Assembly (NCBI GenBank): GCA_942492055.1 | Contig: CALODP010000015.1 | Span: 558,001-622,000 of the forward strand | Length of the DNA: 64,000 nt | Source of the DNA: CALODP01 sp942492055 | GTDB lineage: Bacteria > Bacteroidota > Ignavibacteria > Ignavibacteriales > Melioribacteraceae | Direction: 5' to 3' | Part shown: in pieces, positions 10,018 through 19,024 of the stretch | Numbering within the stretch: the first letter of the stretch is position 1 | Layout: each line of letters starts with the position of its first letter | Translations under genes and position numbers: made by a program | Notes under the pieces: model-generated | What the model saw: only the letters and a program-made list of their open reading frames with translations | Told to the model about the DNA's origin: nothing | Database searches by the model: none

Positions 10018-10046
10018 GTTGGGCTGTTCCCAAAGGGCAGCTCAAC
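10018..10046 (+). terminator. Stem-loop after the GH13 gene
   Basis: GTTGGGCTG pairs with CAGCTCAAC (one G-U) around an 11-base loop, eight bases after the stop codon. The T-rich tail is weak (ATTCTCTTGTT), so termination efficiency is uncertain. Confidence 0.55.
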
Positions 10047-10406
10047 ATTCTCTTGTTATCCAGCCTAAATATCCTTAGATGACATTAATATTCCGCACAA
10101 AATACCTACATGGCATTAAAACAATCTATCTGTCAAGACACAAAGTATCTAAAGTAGAAGGGAGCGATGAAAAAGAGGTGAAAACCTTTAAGAAAGTCAT
10201 CAAACCGGATAGAAATACTTTATGAGCCTAAAAAAAATGATTAATACTCAACTAAAATGTTGCATCAATGATTGTAGTTCCTTATAATCAAAATGGGAGA
10301 AAAAAGATTGAGGGCGAAGTAATAAATCTTTTTTCTTGCGACTTTCGTATTAGTGCAATAGAAATATCGACTAGATATCCACGCACAAAAATATAGATAC
10401 ATACTT
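10047..10406. other. Gene-free spacer, nothing recognised
   Basis: About 360 AT-rich bases between the GH13 stem-loop and the acetyltransferase gene. I see no open frame with a ribosome binding site, no RNA gene and no tandem repeat here. It presumably holds the promoter of the next gene. Confidence 0.5.
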
Positions 10407-11252
10407 ATGGGAAATATTCTGGTAAGAAACGCTTCCTTCGAAGAGATGCCATTAATTATTCAAATGGCCGAAAGGGAAGGTTGGAATCCGGGTAATAGTG
10501 ATCATGACTTCTTCTTTAGAGCTGATCCTAGCGGTTTTATTGTCATGGTGCATGATAATGAAATGTTGGGGTGTATCTCATCGATTGAGTATAGCAAAGA
10601 GTTTGGCTTTATCGGGTTTCATATAATTGCGGAACAACTCAGAGGGCAAGGCCTCGGGAGAAAGCTTCTTAATGTTGCAGTTGAAAGATTAGGAGAAAGA
10701 AACATCGGTTTGAATTCTCTTCCCGGTCTAAAAGAATTTTACGAGAAGAGCGGATTCAAGTTCGATCATAAGATAATCACCTTTAAGGGGGTGTGTGACG
10801 GAAAACTTGATAAGCCGTCTACTATAGGCTCACCTTTTTTACAACCTTTTGAGCTTCTGCACGAATTCGATACGAATCACTTTTTCTGTGACAGAAAAGA
10901 TTTCATAATGAGCTGGCTTAATCAGCCTCAATCTCTGTTGCTCGGGAAAGTAGAGGAAAACAAGTATTTAGGCTATGGTCTGATTAGACCTGCAACGAAT
11001 GGTTACAAAATTGCCCCTCTATTTGCTGACGATCCTGTTACAGCCAAAGAAATACTAAAGGCTTTGACAGGGCATTTTCCTGAGGGGACAAATTACTACA
11101 TTGATATCCCGGAACCGAATAGTTCCGCTTTGGAAATAGCAGAAGAATTACGGCTAACCAAAGAAAGGGAGTACCTTAGAATGTACACCAAATCCTCCTC
11201 TAACAACTCTCTCGATAATATTTACGGTTACTCAAGTTTTGAGTTAGGATAA
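10407..11252 (+). CDS. GNAT-family N-acetyltransferase, two-domain
   Basis: A 281-residue protein. Residues 1-130 form a GNAT fold, with the acetyl-CoA pyrophosphate-binding loop in LRGQGLGRKLLNVAVERL (R/Q-x-x-G-x-G/A) and the usual late strand LKEFYEKSGFKF. The rest (130-281) fits the second, more divergent half seen in YitH/HolE-type acetyltransferases (LGYGLIRPATNGYKIAPLFA). The acceptor substrate is unknown. It precedes the tail-collar gene set on the same strand with a 58-base gap; whether it belongs to that set is open. Confidence 0.8.
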   Translation: MGNILVRNASFEEMPLIIQMAEREGWNPGNSDHDFFFRADPSGFIVMVHDNEMLGCISSIEYSKEFGFIGFHIIAEQLRGQGLGRKLLNVAVERLGERNIGLNSLPGLKEFYEKSGFKFDHKIITFKGVCDGKLDKPSTIGSPFLQPFELLHEFDTNHFFCDRKDFIMSWLNQPQSLLLGKVEENKYLGYGLIRPATNGYKIAPLFADDPVTAKEILKALTGHFPEGTNYYIDIPEPNSSALEIAEELRLTKEREYLRMYTKSSSNNSLDNIYGYSSFELG

Positions 11253-11310
11253 AGATTATCTCAAAATATGGGAAATAAATATATCAATTAACTAATAAGA
11301 GGGGGTTGTT

Positions 11311-11847
11311 ATGGCATCACCTGAAGGGTTTATTGCATCTGTTGAAATGTGGCCGTTGAACTGGGCGCCAAGGAATTGGGCGGTTTGTAACGGTATGTTG
11401 TTAAACGTTCGTGATTTCGAAGCCTTGTTTTCACTACTCGGAACAACTTACGGAGGGGATGGTTATACTACCTTCGGAGTTCCCGATATGAGGGATCGTA
11501 TTCCTATCGGTGCGTTCGGAAAGAGGATTGTTAGTCAAAGAGGAGGGCACGAATATATTACTTTGACCACAGAGAATCTTCCTTCCCATACACATGTGGC
11601 TGCGGGAATGGCTCAACCGAAAGCTTTTACCGGAAAAGGAACATTAACAAGTGATCCTACAAATAATTACCCGGGGGCACCGTCAACAGCAATATATGGT
11701 TCAACTCCGAATACTGAAATGGGCTCAAGTCCTATTACCGTAGCAATACAAAATGCCGGGGGAAATCAACCATTTCCGATTACACCACCTTATTTGGCTC
11801 TTAATTTCATGATAGCTTTGACGGGTATTTATCCGCCTAGGTCATAA
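11311..11847 (+). CDS. Phage tail collar-domain protein 1 (MdpB-like)
   Basis: First of three tandem paralogues of 178-180 residues. The start MASPEGFIASVEMWPLNWAP lacks a signal peptide, with a strong AGAGGGGG-type site upstream. Residues about 5-60 are the Tail_Collar domain (WAVCNGMLL ... LLGTTYGGDG, then PDMRDRIPIGAFG), the family called microcystin-dependent protein MdpB. The distal part holds KAFTGKGTLTSDPTNNYPG and AIYGSTPNTEMG, shared almost unchanged by all three copies. In phages such domains sit in short tail fibres. In bacterial genomes triplets like this occur outside prophages and their job is not settled. No other phage genes surround it. Confidence 0.88.
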   Translation: MASPEGFIASVEMWPLNWAPRNWAVCNGMLLNVRDFEALFSLLGTTYGGDGYTTFGVPDMRDRIPIGAFGKRIVSQRGGHEYITLTTENLPSHTHVAAGMAQPKAFTGKGTLTSDPTNNYPGAPSTAIYGSTPNTEMGSSPITVAIQNAGGNQPFPITPPYLALNFMIALTGIYPPRS

Positions 11848-11880
11848 ACAGAAAATGAAAATATTATAAGGAGATAAAAA

Positions 11881-12423
11881 ATGGCATCACCTGGCGATAC
11901 TGGATTTGTAGCTTCATTGGAATTGTGGCCATTGAATTGGGCCCCAAGAGATTGGGCTATATGTAATGGAGCTTTAATGGAAATAGAAGAGCACACGACT
12001 CTCTTTGCTTTATTAGGAACAACTTATGGCGGAAACGGTATTTCGAACTTTGCCTTGCCGGATATGAGGGACAGAGTTCCTATGGGAGCCTTCGGAAATC
12101 GATATGTAGGTCAATATGGTGGTTATCAATCGATAAGGCTTCCGGAGCTTTATATGCCTTCCCACACACATGTTGCCACAGCGAGTGGAAAGCAGAAAGC
12201 CTTTACGGGAAAGGGTACACTTGTAAGTGATCCGACAAATAATTATTTCGGGGCACCTTCTACGGCAATTTATGGATCTACTCCTAATACAGATATGGGG
12301 GATATACCGGTAACAGTTAACGTAGAAGGAGCGGGGGGGAGTGCGGCATTTGAGCTGAATCCTCCTTATTTGGCTATGAATTTTATGATAGCCTTAACCG
12401 GAATATTTCCGGAAAGACCATAG
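11881..12423 (+). CDS. Phage tail collar-domain protein 2 (MdpB-like)
   Basis: Second copy of the collar triplet, 180 residues, starting 33 bases after copy 1 with a GGAG site. It has the same order: GFVASLELWPLNWAP, WAICNGALM, ALLGTTYGGNG, PDMRDRVPMGAFG, then the shared KAFTGKGTLVSDPTNNYFG and AIYGSTPNTDMG. It is the most diverged copy (YQSIRLPELYMPSHTHVAT, and Glu-Leu-Asn before the final PPYLAMNFMIALTGIFP). Three unequal copies suggest a hetero-trimeric or layered structure, which is inference from trimeric tail fibres. No signal peptide is present. Confidence 0.88.
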   Translation: MASPGDTGFVASLELWPLNWAPRDWAICNGALMEIEEHTTLFALLGTTYGGNGISNFALPDMRDRVPMGAFGNRYVGQYGGYQSIRLPELYMPSHTHVATASGKQKAFTGKGTLVSDPTNNYFGAPSTAIYGSTPNTDMGDIPVTVNVEGAGGSAAFELNPPYLAMNFMIALTGIFPERP

Positions 12424-12432
12424 AAAGAATTT

Positions 12433-12452
12433 AGGCGCTCTTTAGGGCGCCT
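12433..12452 (+). terminator. Short hairpin between collar genes 2 and 3
   Basis: AGGCGCTC pairs with GGGCGCCT (one wobble) over the loop TTTA, ten bases after the copy 2 stop, followed by TTATAATT. It could be a partial terminator or a processing/stability hairpin that sets the ratio of copy 3 and the secreted protein to copies 1 and 2. Confidence 0.55.
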
Positions 12453-12482
12453 TATAATTGAATATTTATCTGGAGGAATAAA

Positions 12483-13019
12483 ATGGCATCACCGGATGGA
12501 TTTTTAGGTTCAGTAGAGATGTGGCCATTGAATTGGGCACCAAGAGACTGGGCGATATGTAACGGGGCTATTATGCCCATTAAAGATAATGAAGCTCTTT
12601 TTTCTCTTTTGCTGACAACTTACGGAGGAGACGGGCAGTCAACTTTCGGACTTCCCGATATGAGGGATCGTATTCCGATTGGAGCTTTCGGAAGACGGTT
12701 TGTAGGACAGCGAGGGGGAAGTGATACTATTCGGCTAACATCGGATAATCTTCCTTCTCATACTCACAATGCCGCCGGAATTATTCAACCCAAGGCATTT
12801 ACCGGAAAAGGGACATTGACAAGTGATCCGACAAATAATTATCCCGGTGCTCCATCTATGGCAATTTACGGTTCAACACCGAATACCGATATGGGGGAAA
12901 GCCCGCTTACTGTTACCATTCAAGAGGCGGGGGGGAGTATTCCTTTTCCTATTACCCCATCTTATGTTGCGTTAAATTTTATGATCTCTTTAAGAGGTGT
13001 TTATCCACCAAGGCAATAG
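12483..13019 (+). CDS. Phage tail collar-domain protein 3 (MdpB-like)
   Basis: Third collar copy, 178 residues, with GGAGG upstream. The N-terminal block GFLGSVEMWPLNWAP and WAICNGAIM, the collar core PDMRDRIPIGAFG, and the shared KAFTGKGTLTSDPTNNYPG are all intact. It is closer to copy 1 than to copy 2 (for example LTSDNLPSHTHNAAG against LTTENLPSHTHVAAG). The gene for a T9SS-sorted protein begins ten bases after its stop, so the two are almost certainly cotranscribed. No signal peptide is present, so if it acts at the surface its export route is not obvious. Confidence 0.88.
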   Translation: MASPDGFLGSVEMWPLNWAPRDWAICNGAIMPIKDNEALFSLLLTTYGGDGQSTFGLPDMRDRIPIGAFGRRFVGQRGGSDTIRLTSDNLPSHTHNAAGIIQPKAFTGKGTLTSDPTNNYPGAPSMAIYGSTPNTDMGESPLTVTIQEAGGSIPFPITPSYVALNFMISLRGVYPPRQ

Positions 13020-13028
13020 GAGGTTGTT

Positions 13029-14099
13029 ATGTTCAAAAAAGTATTGATTATGATAATTATCATGATCTGTTTTACAACCCATGCGCAAGTGATGACGATA
13101 GAATACGGATCAAGTTATAATGCGGTTGTGGGGGATAATAGTCCATGGAAGCCAGCAATAGTCTATGATTTTGGGGCCAGCACATACTATGTAATTAGCA
13201 TGGAAGCAGCCTTTACCGGCGCGGAAAACAATATGGGATGGATGGTAACCCAATTTGGAACTACAACTCCAACACTTACACCTATTGGTGATTTAAGTGG
13301 TACTTTTAATTGTACTGATACAGAAGGGTGGACTACCATTAGTATCAACAGTGGAACGAGTATCACGGGAAAAGTTGCCTTTATAATTGAGACCACAGGA
13401 AATTACATAAGATGTGATCAAAGTGTAAGTAATAGCAACGGGGATTGGAATTATTGGCCAGGTGATGCGTGGTACCATTATAGTGATTGGACAACTGATG
13501 AAGTAAACGCGATAAAGGTAACTGTAACAACTGAAAATCCGGTTCCTGTTGAGCTTGTAGCGTTTAATGCAAAAGTTGATAAGAAAAAAATCAAACTTAT
13601 CTGGACAACCGCGACCGAGAATAATAATTACGGCTTCGAAGTTGAAAGAGCTGAAAAGGGGAATTGGGAAAAGATAGGTTTTGTTCAAGGGGCAGGCAAT
13701 AGTAATTCATCAAAGTCTTATTCTTTTGTTGATGAGGAGATAGCTGAAGAAAATATTGCTTATCGCTTAAAACAGATTGATTTCGACGGGAAGTTTAAGT
13801 ATTCCGAGGAAATTGAAGTAAGCTCGCTTATTCCAAATAAGACACAATTAGAACAAAATTATCCTAACCCGTTTAATCCTTCTACGACAATAAGTTACAT
13901 GTTGGCTGCGAAAGAGAATGTATCAATAAAGGTGTTTGATATACTCGGTAATGAAGTAGCAACACTTGTTAATGAAAATCATGAACCGGGGAAATATACT
14001 GTGGACTTCGATGCTTCGAAATTAAGTTCCGGAATATATTTCTGCAGATTGATTGCAGGGAGCAAAGTAAAGACAATGAAAATGCAATTGATTAAGTAG
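13029..14099 (+). CDS. Secreted protein with T9SS sorting domain, collar operon
   Basis: A 356-residue protein with a signal peptide (MFKKVLIMIIIMICFTTHAQ). Residues about 22-170 form a beta-rich domain of unknown role resembling the 'choice-of-anchor' type (WKPAIVYDFGASTYYVISM). Residues 175-270 are an Fn3-like domain (PVPVELVAFNAKVDKKKIKL). The last 80 residues are the T9SS sorting domain (NYPNPFNPSTTISYML to the Lys-rich end). The product should cross the outer membrane and be attached or released at the cell surface. A GGAGG site lies within the end of collar gene 3, so expression is tied to the collar proteins and a joint structure is possible. Confidence 0.85.
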   Translation: MFKKVLIMIIIMICFTTHAQVMTIEYGSSYNAVVGDNSPWKPAIVYDFGASTYYVISMEAAFTGAENNMGWMVTQFGTTTPTLTPIGDLSGTFNCTDTEGWTTISINSGTSITGKVAFIIETTGNYIRCDQSVSNSNGDWNYWPGDAWYHYSDWTTDEVNAIKVTVTTENPVPVELVAFNAKVDKKKIKLIWTTATENNNYGFEVERAEKGNWEKIGFVQGAGNSNSSKSYSFVDEEIAEENIAYRLKQIDFDGKFKYSEEIEVSSLIPNKTQLEQNYPNPFNPSTTISYMLAAKENVSIKVFDILGNEVATLVNENHEPGKYTVDFDASKLSSGIYFCRLIAGSKVKTMKMQLIK

Positions 14100-14229
14100 G
14101 TTTTTCATCAAGGTAGAAGTGCCTCTGGTTAGTGAAGGGCGGTATAGGAATCAATATTCGAAAATTCCGGTTCTTGTTCCGCTCTTATTTATTAATTCAC
14201 CTAAAAGAATCAACTAATAGTAAATTGAT

Positions 14230-14889
14230 ATGAAAATAGAAGAGTATATGGAGCTGTGTCTCAATTTCGATTTGAAACTTCCGGCCGGGGAGTCGGGAGA
14301 ATATAATCTAATTAGAAATGTTTATTTACCCGGAACTAAGTTAGCTGTAATTCCTAATAATTTTCAAAGTATGCTGATGGGGAATACCTTTAAGGAAGTA
14401 TACATCGAAAATGATTTTGTCTTGTATGATCTGTTCCGTGGGAATGAACGAGTAATGACAAATTCACCGTTGGAAATGTATAAGCTGTACATACCATATT
14501 TGAGGGCTAAAGGGAATGTGTTTATTGGGGGCTACGGTATGGGAGTCCTTTCCCGTTTGATGTGTATGAAGGGGGAAGTAGAGAATGTTACTGCTCTGGA
14601 AATTTCTGAGGATATAATAAAATTATGTGGTGCTCAAGATGAAAAACTGGAGCTCTTGCAGTATGATTTATTCGAGTATCTCCGAAAGGAAGATATGAGT
14701 AAGTTCGATTATATATTTATCGATATACATATTTCGGGGGATAAGTTTTATCCGGAATGTTTAATACCTACAAGAACATTTCTTTTGGAGAACTATCCGA
14801 CAGTTTCATTCGATTTTTGGCAGGAAGATATGTTGAAGATGAATCATCTTCGGATTCACAAGAAGGATTATCTTGTTAATGGGTATTAA
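14230..14889 (+). CDS. Class I SAM methyltransferase-like protein
   Basis: A 219-residue soluble protein. The central part has a Rossmann-like order: a glycine-rich first strand NVFIGGYGMGVLSRLMC (about residue 97), an acidic second-strand end NVTALEISEDIIKL, and the strand-four stretch KFDYIFIDIHISGDKFYPE. This looks like the spermidine-synthase/methyltransferase fold. The first glycine motif is less regular than usual (GGYGMG), so SAM binding is not certain, and no substrate can be named. It is a single gene between the collar operon and a bidirectional terminator. Its start follows an AT-rich leader without a strong ribosome binding site. Confidence 0.65.
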   Translation: MKIEEYMELCLNFDLKLPAGESGEYNLIRNVYLPGTKLAVIPNNFQSMLMGNTFKEVYIENDFVLYDLFRGNERVMTNSPLEMYKLYIPYLRAKGNVFIGGYGMGVLSRLMCMKGEVENVTALEISEDIIKLCGAQDEKLELLQYDLFEYLRKEDMSKFDYIFIDIHISGDKFYPECLIPTRTFLLENYPTVSFDFWQEDMLKMNHLRIHKKDYLVNGY

Positions 14890-14928
14890 ATAATATTGTA
14901 TCGTATGTTGTATATGAGCTGAAACAAA

Positions 14929-14956
14929 AAAGGCTACCACAATTGTGGTAGCCTTT
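14929..14956. terminator. Bidirectional terminator between convergent genes
   Basis: A perfect 12-bp stem AAAGGCTACCAC / GTGGTAGCCTTT with loop AATT, preceded by A-run and followed by T-run, between a plus-strand and a minus-strand gene. It should terminate both. Confidence 0.9.
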
Positions 14957-14973
14957 CGTAAATATATTAAATA

Positions 14974-17900
14974 TTACTTAACTAAGAGCATTTTCTTAAC
15001 AGTAACATTTTTACCTGCTGTCAATCTATAAATGTAAGTTCCACTTGCTAATCTGCTAGCATTAAATGCTTTGAAGTGGTGACCAGCGTTCAAAGTTTGG
15101 TTGTTGATAAGAACAGCAACTTCCTGACCAAGAACGTTATAGATTTTCAAGCTTACTTTAGCATTTTCGGTTAAACCGAATTTAATGGTAGTAGTAGGGT
15201 TGAATGGGTTAGGATAGTTCTGAGCAACATAGAATTTCTCAGGAATCATATCTTCGGCGTCTTCAACACCAACTGTGTTATTAACTAAAGTAAATGAAAT
15301 TGTATCAACGGAAGCGATAATGTTTTTGCTTGTAGAAGCTTTGGTTCTGAGACCAACTTTTACATCTAATTTATTATCAGCTCCTTTATCAGTAATCAAT
15401 TTAACAAGTTCAGATCCTACAATCGTTTTTACAGTATCTTTATTACCGTCGTCAGAACCTTTCAACCAAATTTCGGTTCCTTCAGTATCAAGAGCATAAA
15501 TCTGATAAATAAGAGAAGCATCTCCAACGATAACAGCAGGATGCCAAAACAATTTGTATTCTTCCGTAGGATCGGTAATTGTGATTGTTTTACCATCTAA
15601 TTCTGTTTTAGTAGCATCTGTGAAATAGAATTCAGGATGAGGATCAACAGCAACACCTTGTTCGAAGTCGGTATAAGCACTAGGCATAACTTGATAACCA
15701 TCATCTTTAGTTGTTGCTTTTGTGTACTGAGCAACAACACCAGTTACATTTACCGGATAAGTAGGTTCTGGTTGACCATCGATATCAGTATCTTTATCAA
15801 CACGAACAGTCAATTCATTAATACCATCTGTAAATGTCATATTTTTTTCACTGTTTGTATCTGGCCACTCAGTAGTGGAAGCGATACCAAGAATTTTAAC
15901 CAATGAACCTTCATAACTTTCCGGACTTTCTAAGAAAGCTTTAGCTGTAAGTTCTATCGGAGCAGGAACTGTAGCTTGTCCCATAACAGTAATAGGTTCT
16001 GAAGGAGTTATTTCGGTAAGGCCATTGAATTGTTTGATGAGACCTTTTACCATAATTCTGTCGCCAATATTAACAGAAGTAGAATCATCTTTATACCCAT
16101 AAACATTTATACCAGCAGTTTCATCCTGAATATAAATACTAAGGTTATTTGAGCTTGCAGTGAAGTTAATAGTAGTAACGACACCGGCAATGGTATATTC
16201 ATTATTCAAGTTGTCCGGAATAAAGTCCCCATCAGCGTCAACTCTAGCGTCAGCAATCGGAGTAAAATTGATTTTCTGAACATCAAGAATTACCATAGGA
16301 GTAGCAACCGGATAAGTTCCTCTAGGAATACCGGAATAGATAACTTCCAATTCAGGGTCAGAGTCAACGTTAGCAATGTTAACGATATCAGTTTGACCGG
16401 CACCAGGAAGAATTTCCTTATCAACAAGCTGAGTAGAGTAACTAGCTATATCTGCAATGTCGCCACCTTTATATTCAACTCTATAAATGGCACCATCATT
16501 ACTTCTGGAACCAAATACTAAATCCATATAACCGTCTTGATCAATATCACCGGCTGCAGCACCATTTAATCTATCTGCACCTAATTCTGACAGATCAGCG
16601 ATTTTTGTAGATTTCAAACCACCGTTCATAGGCTGAAGTAGATATACCCCACCTTTATTTCCTGCGGCCCATCCACCTACAACAATTTCTTTTGTACCGT
16701 CACCATCAATATCAGTTACAACAGAACCTTTGAACGAACCGAAACCACCGGCAATACCAGTTAATTTAGGCATTACTTGCCAAGCACCATTAACAAATTT
16801 GACGCCTTGAACAGACATGTCATTTGCGAATAAATAAGCTGCGTTATCCAATACTGCGATGTCCCATCTGTGAGCAGCGGATGAACCGGAAGCAGGGGAC
16901 ATAGCATCTTGATAATCCAAGATTGCCATAGGAATTGTCTCAGAAAGATTCCTGTGCACACCGGAGTAAACTATTTCCATAGCGTCGTCACCGTCTAAGT
17001 TTCCTATCGAAACTATATCAAGTTGTCCACCGGTAGCACCCATCAACTCTTGATCAATGATACTAGCTTCGTAATTTGCAGCGTCTGCAATATCTCCACC
17101 TTTGTATGCAACTCTTACAATAGAGTTATTCGGGGTAGAGGATTTTTCTCTTGTACCGAAAACAAAATCGATATTTCCGTCACCGTCAATATCTCCGGCA
17201 TCGGCACCATTAAAACGAGTAACTCCTAAAGAAGAGCAATCGGCAATTTTAGTAGCAGCAAGAGTATCAGCGTCAGGCTGTAATAAATAAACAGCACCAT
17301 TTCCTGAAGTTCCCCAAGCACCAACAACAATTTCTTTATTCCCGTCATTGTCAATGTCGACAACAACAGAACCTTTGAAAGATCCGCCAGGGAAAGGAGT
17401 AAAGGCTTTAGTAGCTTCGTAGGCAGTTCCGTTCCATTTGACAGGGAACAATTTGCCAGCACCATCAAAAAGATAAGCTGTATTTCCAACAACTGCTATA
17501 TCCCATTTTGAACCGTTATCAACAGCAACAGTAGTACCACTTGCTTCAACAGTCCAAGTTTCTGATTCGTCGCCATTATCAGGAATATTATCAACAGAGA
17601 TAATACCATAATTATATGCAGCTCCGTTTCTATCGGCAAAGATTAATTCTTCGGCATTATCTCCATCAATGTCTTCCAAAACCCATTTGATAGGTCTTAC
17701 TTCAACTTTACCTTCGAATTCAGAAACGATTGTGAAACTAGCGTTAGGTTTGTAATTCCCATTACCATCATCAACTCCCATTACATCTGTACCGTCACCG
17801 GCAGCTTCAAAAACAACGATACGGGCAGGGTTTACATTGTCATCCCCTAAGAAGTTAACCGGACCCCAAATGATTTCAGATTTACCATCTTTGTCCCAGT

Positions 17901-18885
17901 CACCATAAGTAAGGGCTGGCCATGTATTTTGTTTAGGAACTATGTCAAGAGTAGCTTCCCAAACCAAATCCCAGTATGAGCCGTTCCATTCGTACTTGTA
18001 AGCTCTAGGGATTAATTCTTCCGCGCCATCTGACCAGTTTTGGTTGATAGCATAAATTTCTTTAAGACCGTCGCCGTCAAAGTCAACGCCGGAAATGATA
18101 TTACCGAAACCACCAGGAGCATTTGCAGGAGCTTTGATTTCAGCAATTCTTGCAAAATGAGGAGTAACATTTTTACCATCAAATTCGATTGTCCAAGTTT
18201 CAGAGCCATCACCTGCGTCTGGGATGTCACTAACTGAGATAACACCGAATTGCATTCCGTATCCGGAACCCTGGCGATCAGCAAGAAGAAGTTCTTGTTT
18301 ACCGTCATTATCAATGTCATTAGCTAACCATTTGAAAGGTCTCAAATTGATTTTGTCTTCACTGACAATAGACCATTTTGCGTTAGGTAAGTACTTTCCG
18401 CTTCCGTCGTCAACCCCCATTACGTCAGAACCGTCCCCTTTGGATTCAAAAACGACAATTCTTGCAGGATTAGGGTTAGCGTCGCTGGTAGCGTTAACAG
18501 GACCCCAAACGATTTCACCTTTACCGTCGCCATCAAGATCGGCCGAGGTAAGTGTCGGCCATGTGTTTTGGGCAGGGATATCAAGAGTTGCTTGCCAAAC
18601 AACTTCCCATTTACCATTATTGTTTTCATACTTGAAGATTTTCGGAATCATTTCCTGAGGGTACTTTCCACTACTTCCGTCGCCCCAGTTATCATTTACC
18701 GCATAAATCTCAAGTTTTCCGTCTCTGTCTAGGTCAAGACCGGAAACGATTTCTCCGTAACCACCAGCTTCTGTTGTGTCAAGATTTACAACCGCACCGC
18801 GAGTAAATAAATCCTTCTGAGCAAAAGTAGTAGTACACAGAAAAGCTAAAGCTACGAAGGTAGCCGCTTTAAAGATACGCATCAT
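14974..18885 (-). CDS. Large FG-GAP/VCBS repeat protein with T9SS sorting domain
   Basis: A 1303-residue secreted protein with signal peptide (MMRIFKAATFVALAFLCTTT). From about 30 to 870 it has many calcium-loop repeats of the FG-GAP/integrin-alpha type (DLDRDGKLEIYA, DLDGDGKGEIVWG, DIDNDGKQELLLAD, DIDQDGYMDLVFG), arranged as two similar double blocks. Two OB-fold-like modules follow at about 880-1065 (TIAGVVTTINFTASSNNLSI, then EGSLVKILGIASTT). An Ig-like linker and the C-terminal sorting domain (NYPNPFNPTTTIKFGL) close it. Such proteins form extracellular beta-propellers. The OB modules resemble those fused to secreted nucleases, but I see no nuclease domain here. Strong start site TAGGAGGC. 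Confidence 0.87.
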   Translation of the reverse strand: MMRIFKAATFVALAFLCTTTFAQKDLFTRGAVVNLDTTEAGGYGEIVSGLDLDRDGKLEIYAVNDNWGDGSSGKYPQEMIPKIFKYENNNGKWEVVWQATLDIPAQNTWPTLTSADLDGDGKGEIVWGPVNATSDANPNPARIVVFESKGDGSDVMGVDDGSGKYLPNAKWSIVSEDKINLRPFKWLANDIDNDGKQELLLADRQGSGYGMQFGVISVSDIPDAGDGSETWTIEFDGKNVTPHFARIAEIKAPANAPGGFGNIISGVDFDGDGLKEIYAINQNWSDGAEELIPRAYKYEWNGSYWDLVWEATLDIVPKQNTWPALTYGDWDKDGKSEIIWGPVNFLGDDNVNPARIVVFEAAGDGTDVMGVDDGNGNYKPNASFTIVSEFEGKVEVRPIKWVLEDIDGDNAEELIFADRNGAAYNYGIISVDNIPDNGDESETWTVEASGTTVAVDNGSKWDIAVVGNTAYLFDGAGKLFPVKWNGTAYEATKAFTPFPGGSFKGSVVVDIDNDGNKEIVVGAWGTSGNGAVYLLQPDADTLAATKIADCSSLGVTRFNGADAGDIDGDGNIDFVFGTREKSSTPNNSIVRVAYKGGDIADAANYEASIIDQELMGATGGQLDIVSIGNLDGDDAMEIVYSGVHRNLSETIPMAILDYQDAMSPASGSSAAHRWDIAVLDNAAYLFANDMSVQGVKFVNGAWQVMPKLTGIAGGFGSFKGSVVTDIDGDGTKEIVVGGWAAGNKGGVYLLQPMNGGLKSTKIADLSELGADRLNGAAAGDIDQDGYMDLVFGSRSNDGAIYRVEYKGGDIADIASYSTQLVDKEILPGAGQTDIVNIANVDSDPELEVIYSGIPRGTYPVATPMVILDVQKINFTPIADARVDADGDFIPDNLNNEYTIAGVVTTINFTASSNNLSIYIQDETAGINVYGYKDDSTSVNIGDRIMVKGLIKQFNGLTEITPSEPITVMGQATVPAPIELTAKAFLESPESYEGSLVKILGIASTTEWPDTNSEKNMTFTDGINELTVRVDKDTDIDGQPEPTYPVNVTGVVAQYTKATTKDDGYQVMPSAYTDFEQGVAVDPHPEFYFTDATKTELDGKTITITDPTEEYKLFWHPAVIVGDASLIYQIYALDTEGTEIWLKGSDDGNKDTVKTIVGSELVKLITDKGADNKLDVKVGLRTKASTSKNIIASVDTISFTLVNNTVGVEDAEDMIPEKFYVAQNYPNPFNPTTTIKFGLTENAKVSLKIYNVLGQEVAVLINNQTLNAGHHFKAFNASRLASGTYIYRLTAGKNVTVKKMLLVK

Positions 18886-18987
18886 GCCTCCTAATTATGT
18901 TAAGGAATATGTAAGATGTAATTAGTTAGTTAGGATTATTATCCCAGAGTAAAAGCTAGAAATGAAAATAATGAAAATGGAAGTAAA

Positions 18988-19013
18988 AAGCCCAACAAAT
19001 TTAGTCGGGCTTT
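18988..19013 (-). terminator. Terminator after the 486-residue T9SS protein gene
   Basis: Read on the minus strand, AAAGCCCGAC pairs with GTTGGGCTTT (one wobble) around TAAATT, followed by TTTAC. It lies 12 bases past the stop. Confidence 0.8.
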
Positions 19014-19024
19014 CATCTTTTTTC

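Noticed and set aside
10407..14889. Prophage or contractile injection system
   Set aside because: Only collar-domain proteins are phage-like. There is no sheath, tube, baseplate, capsid, integrase or ATPase gene around them.
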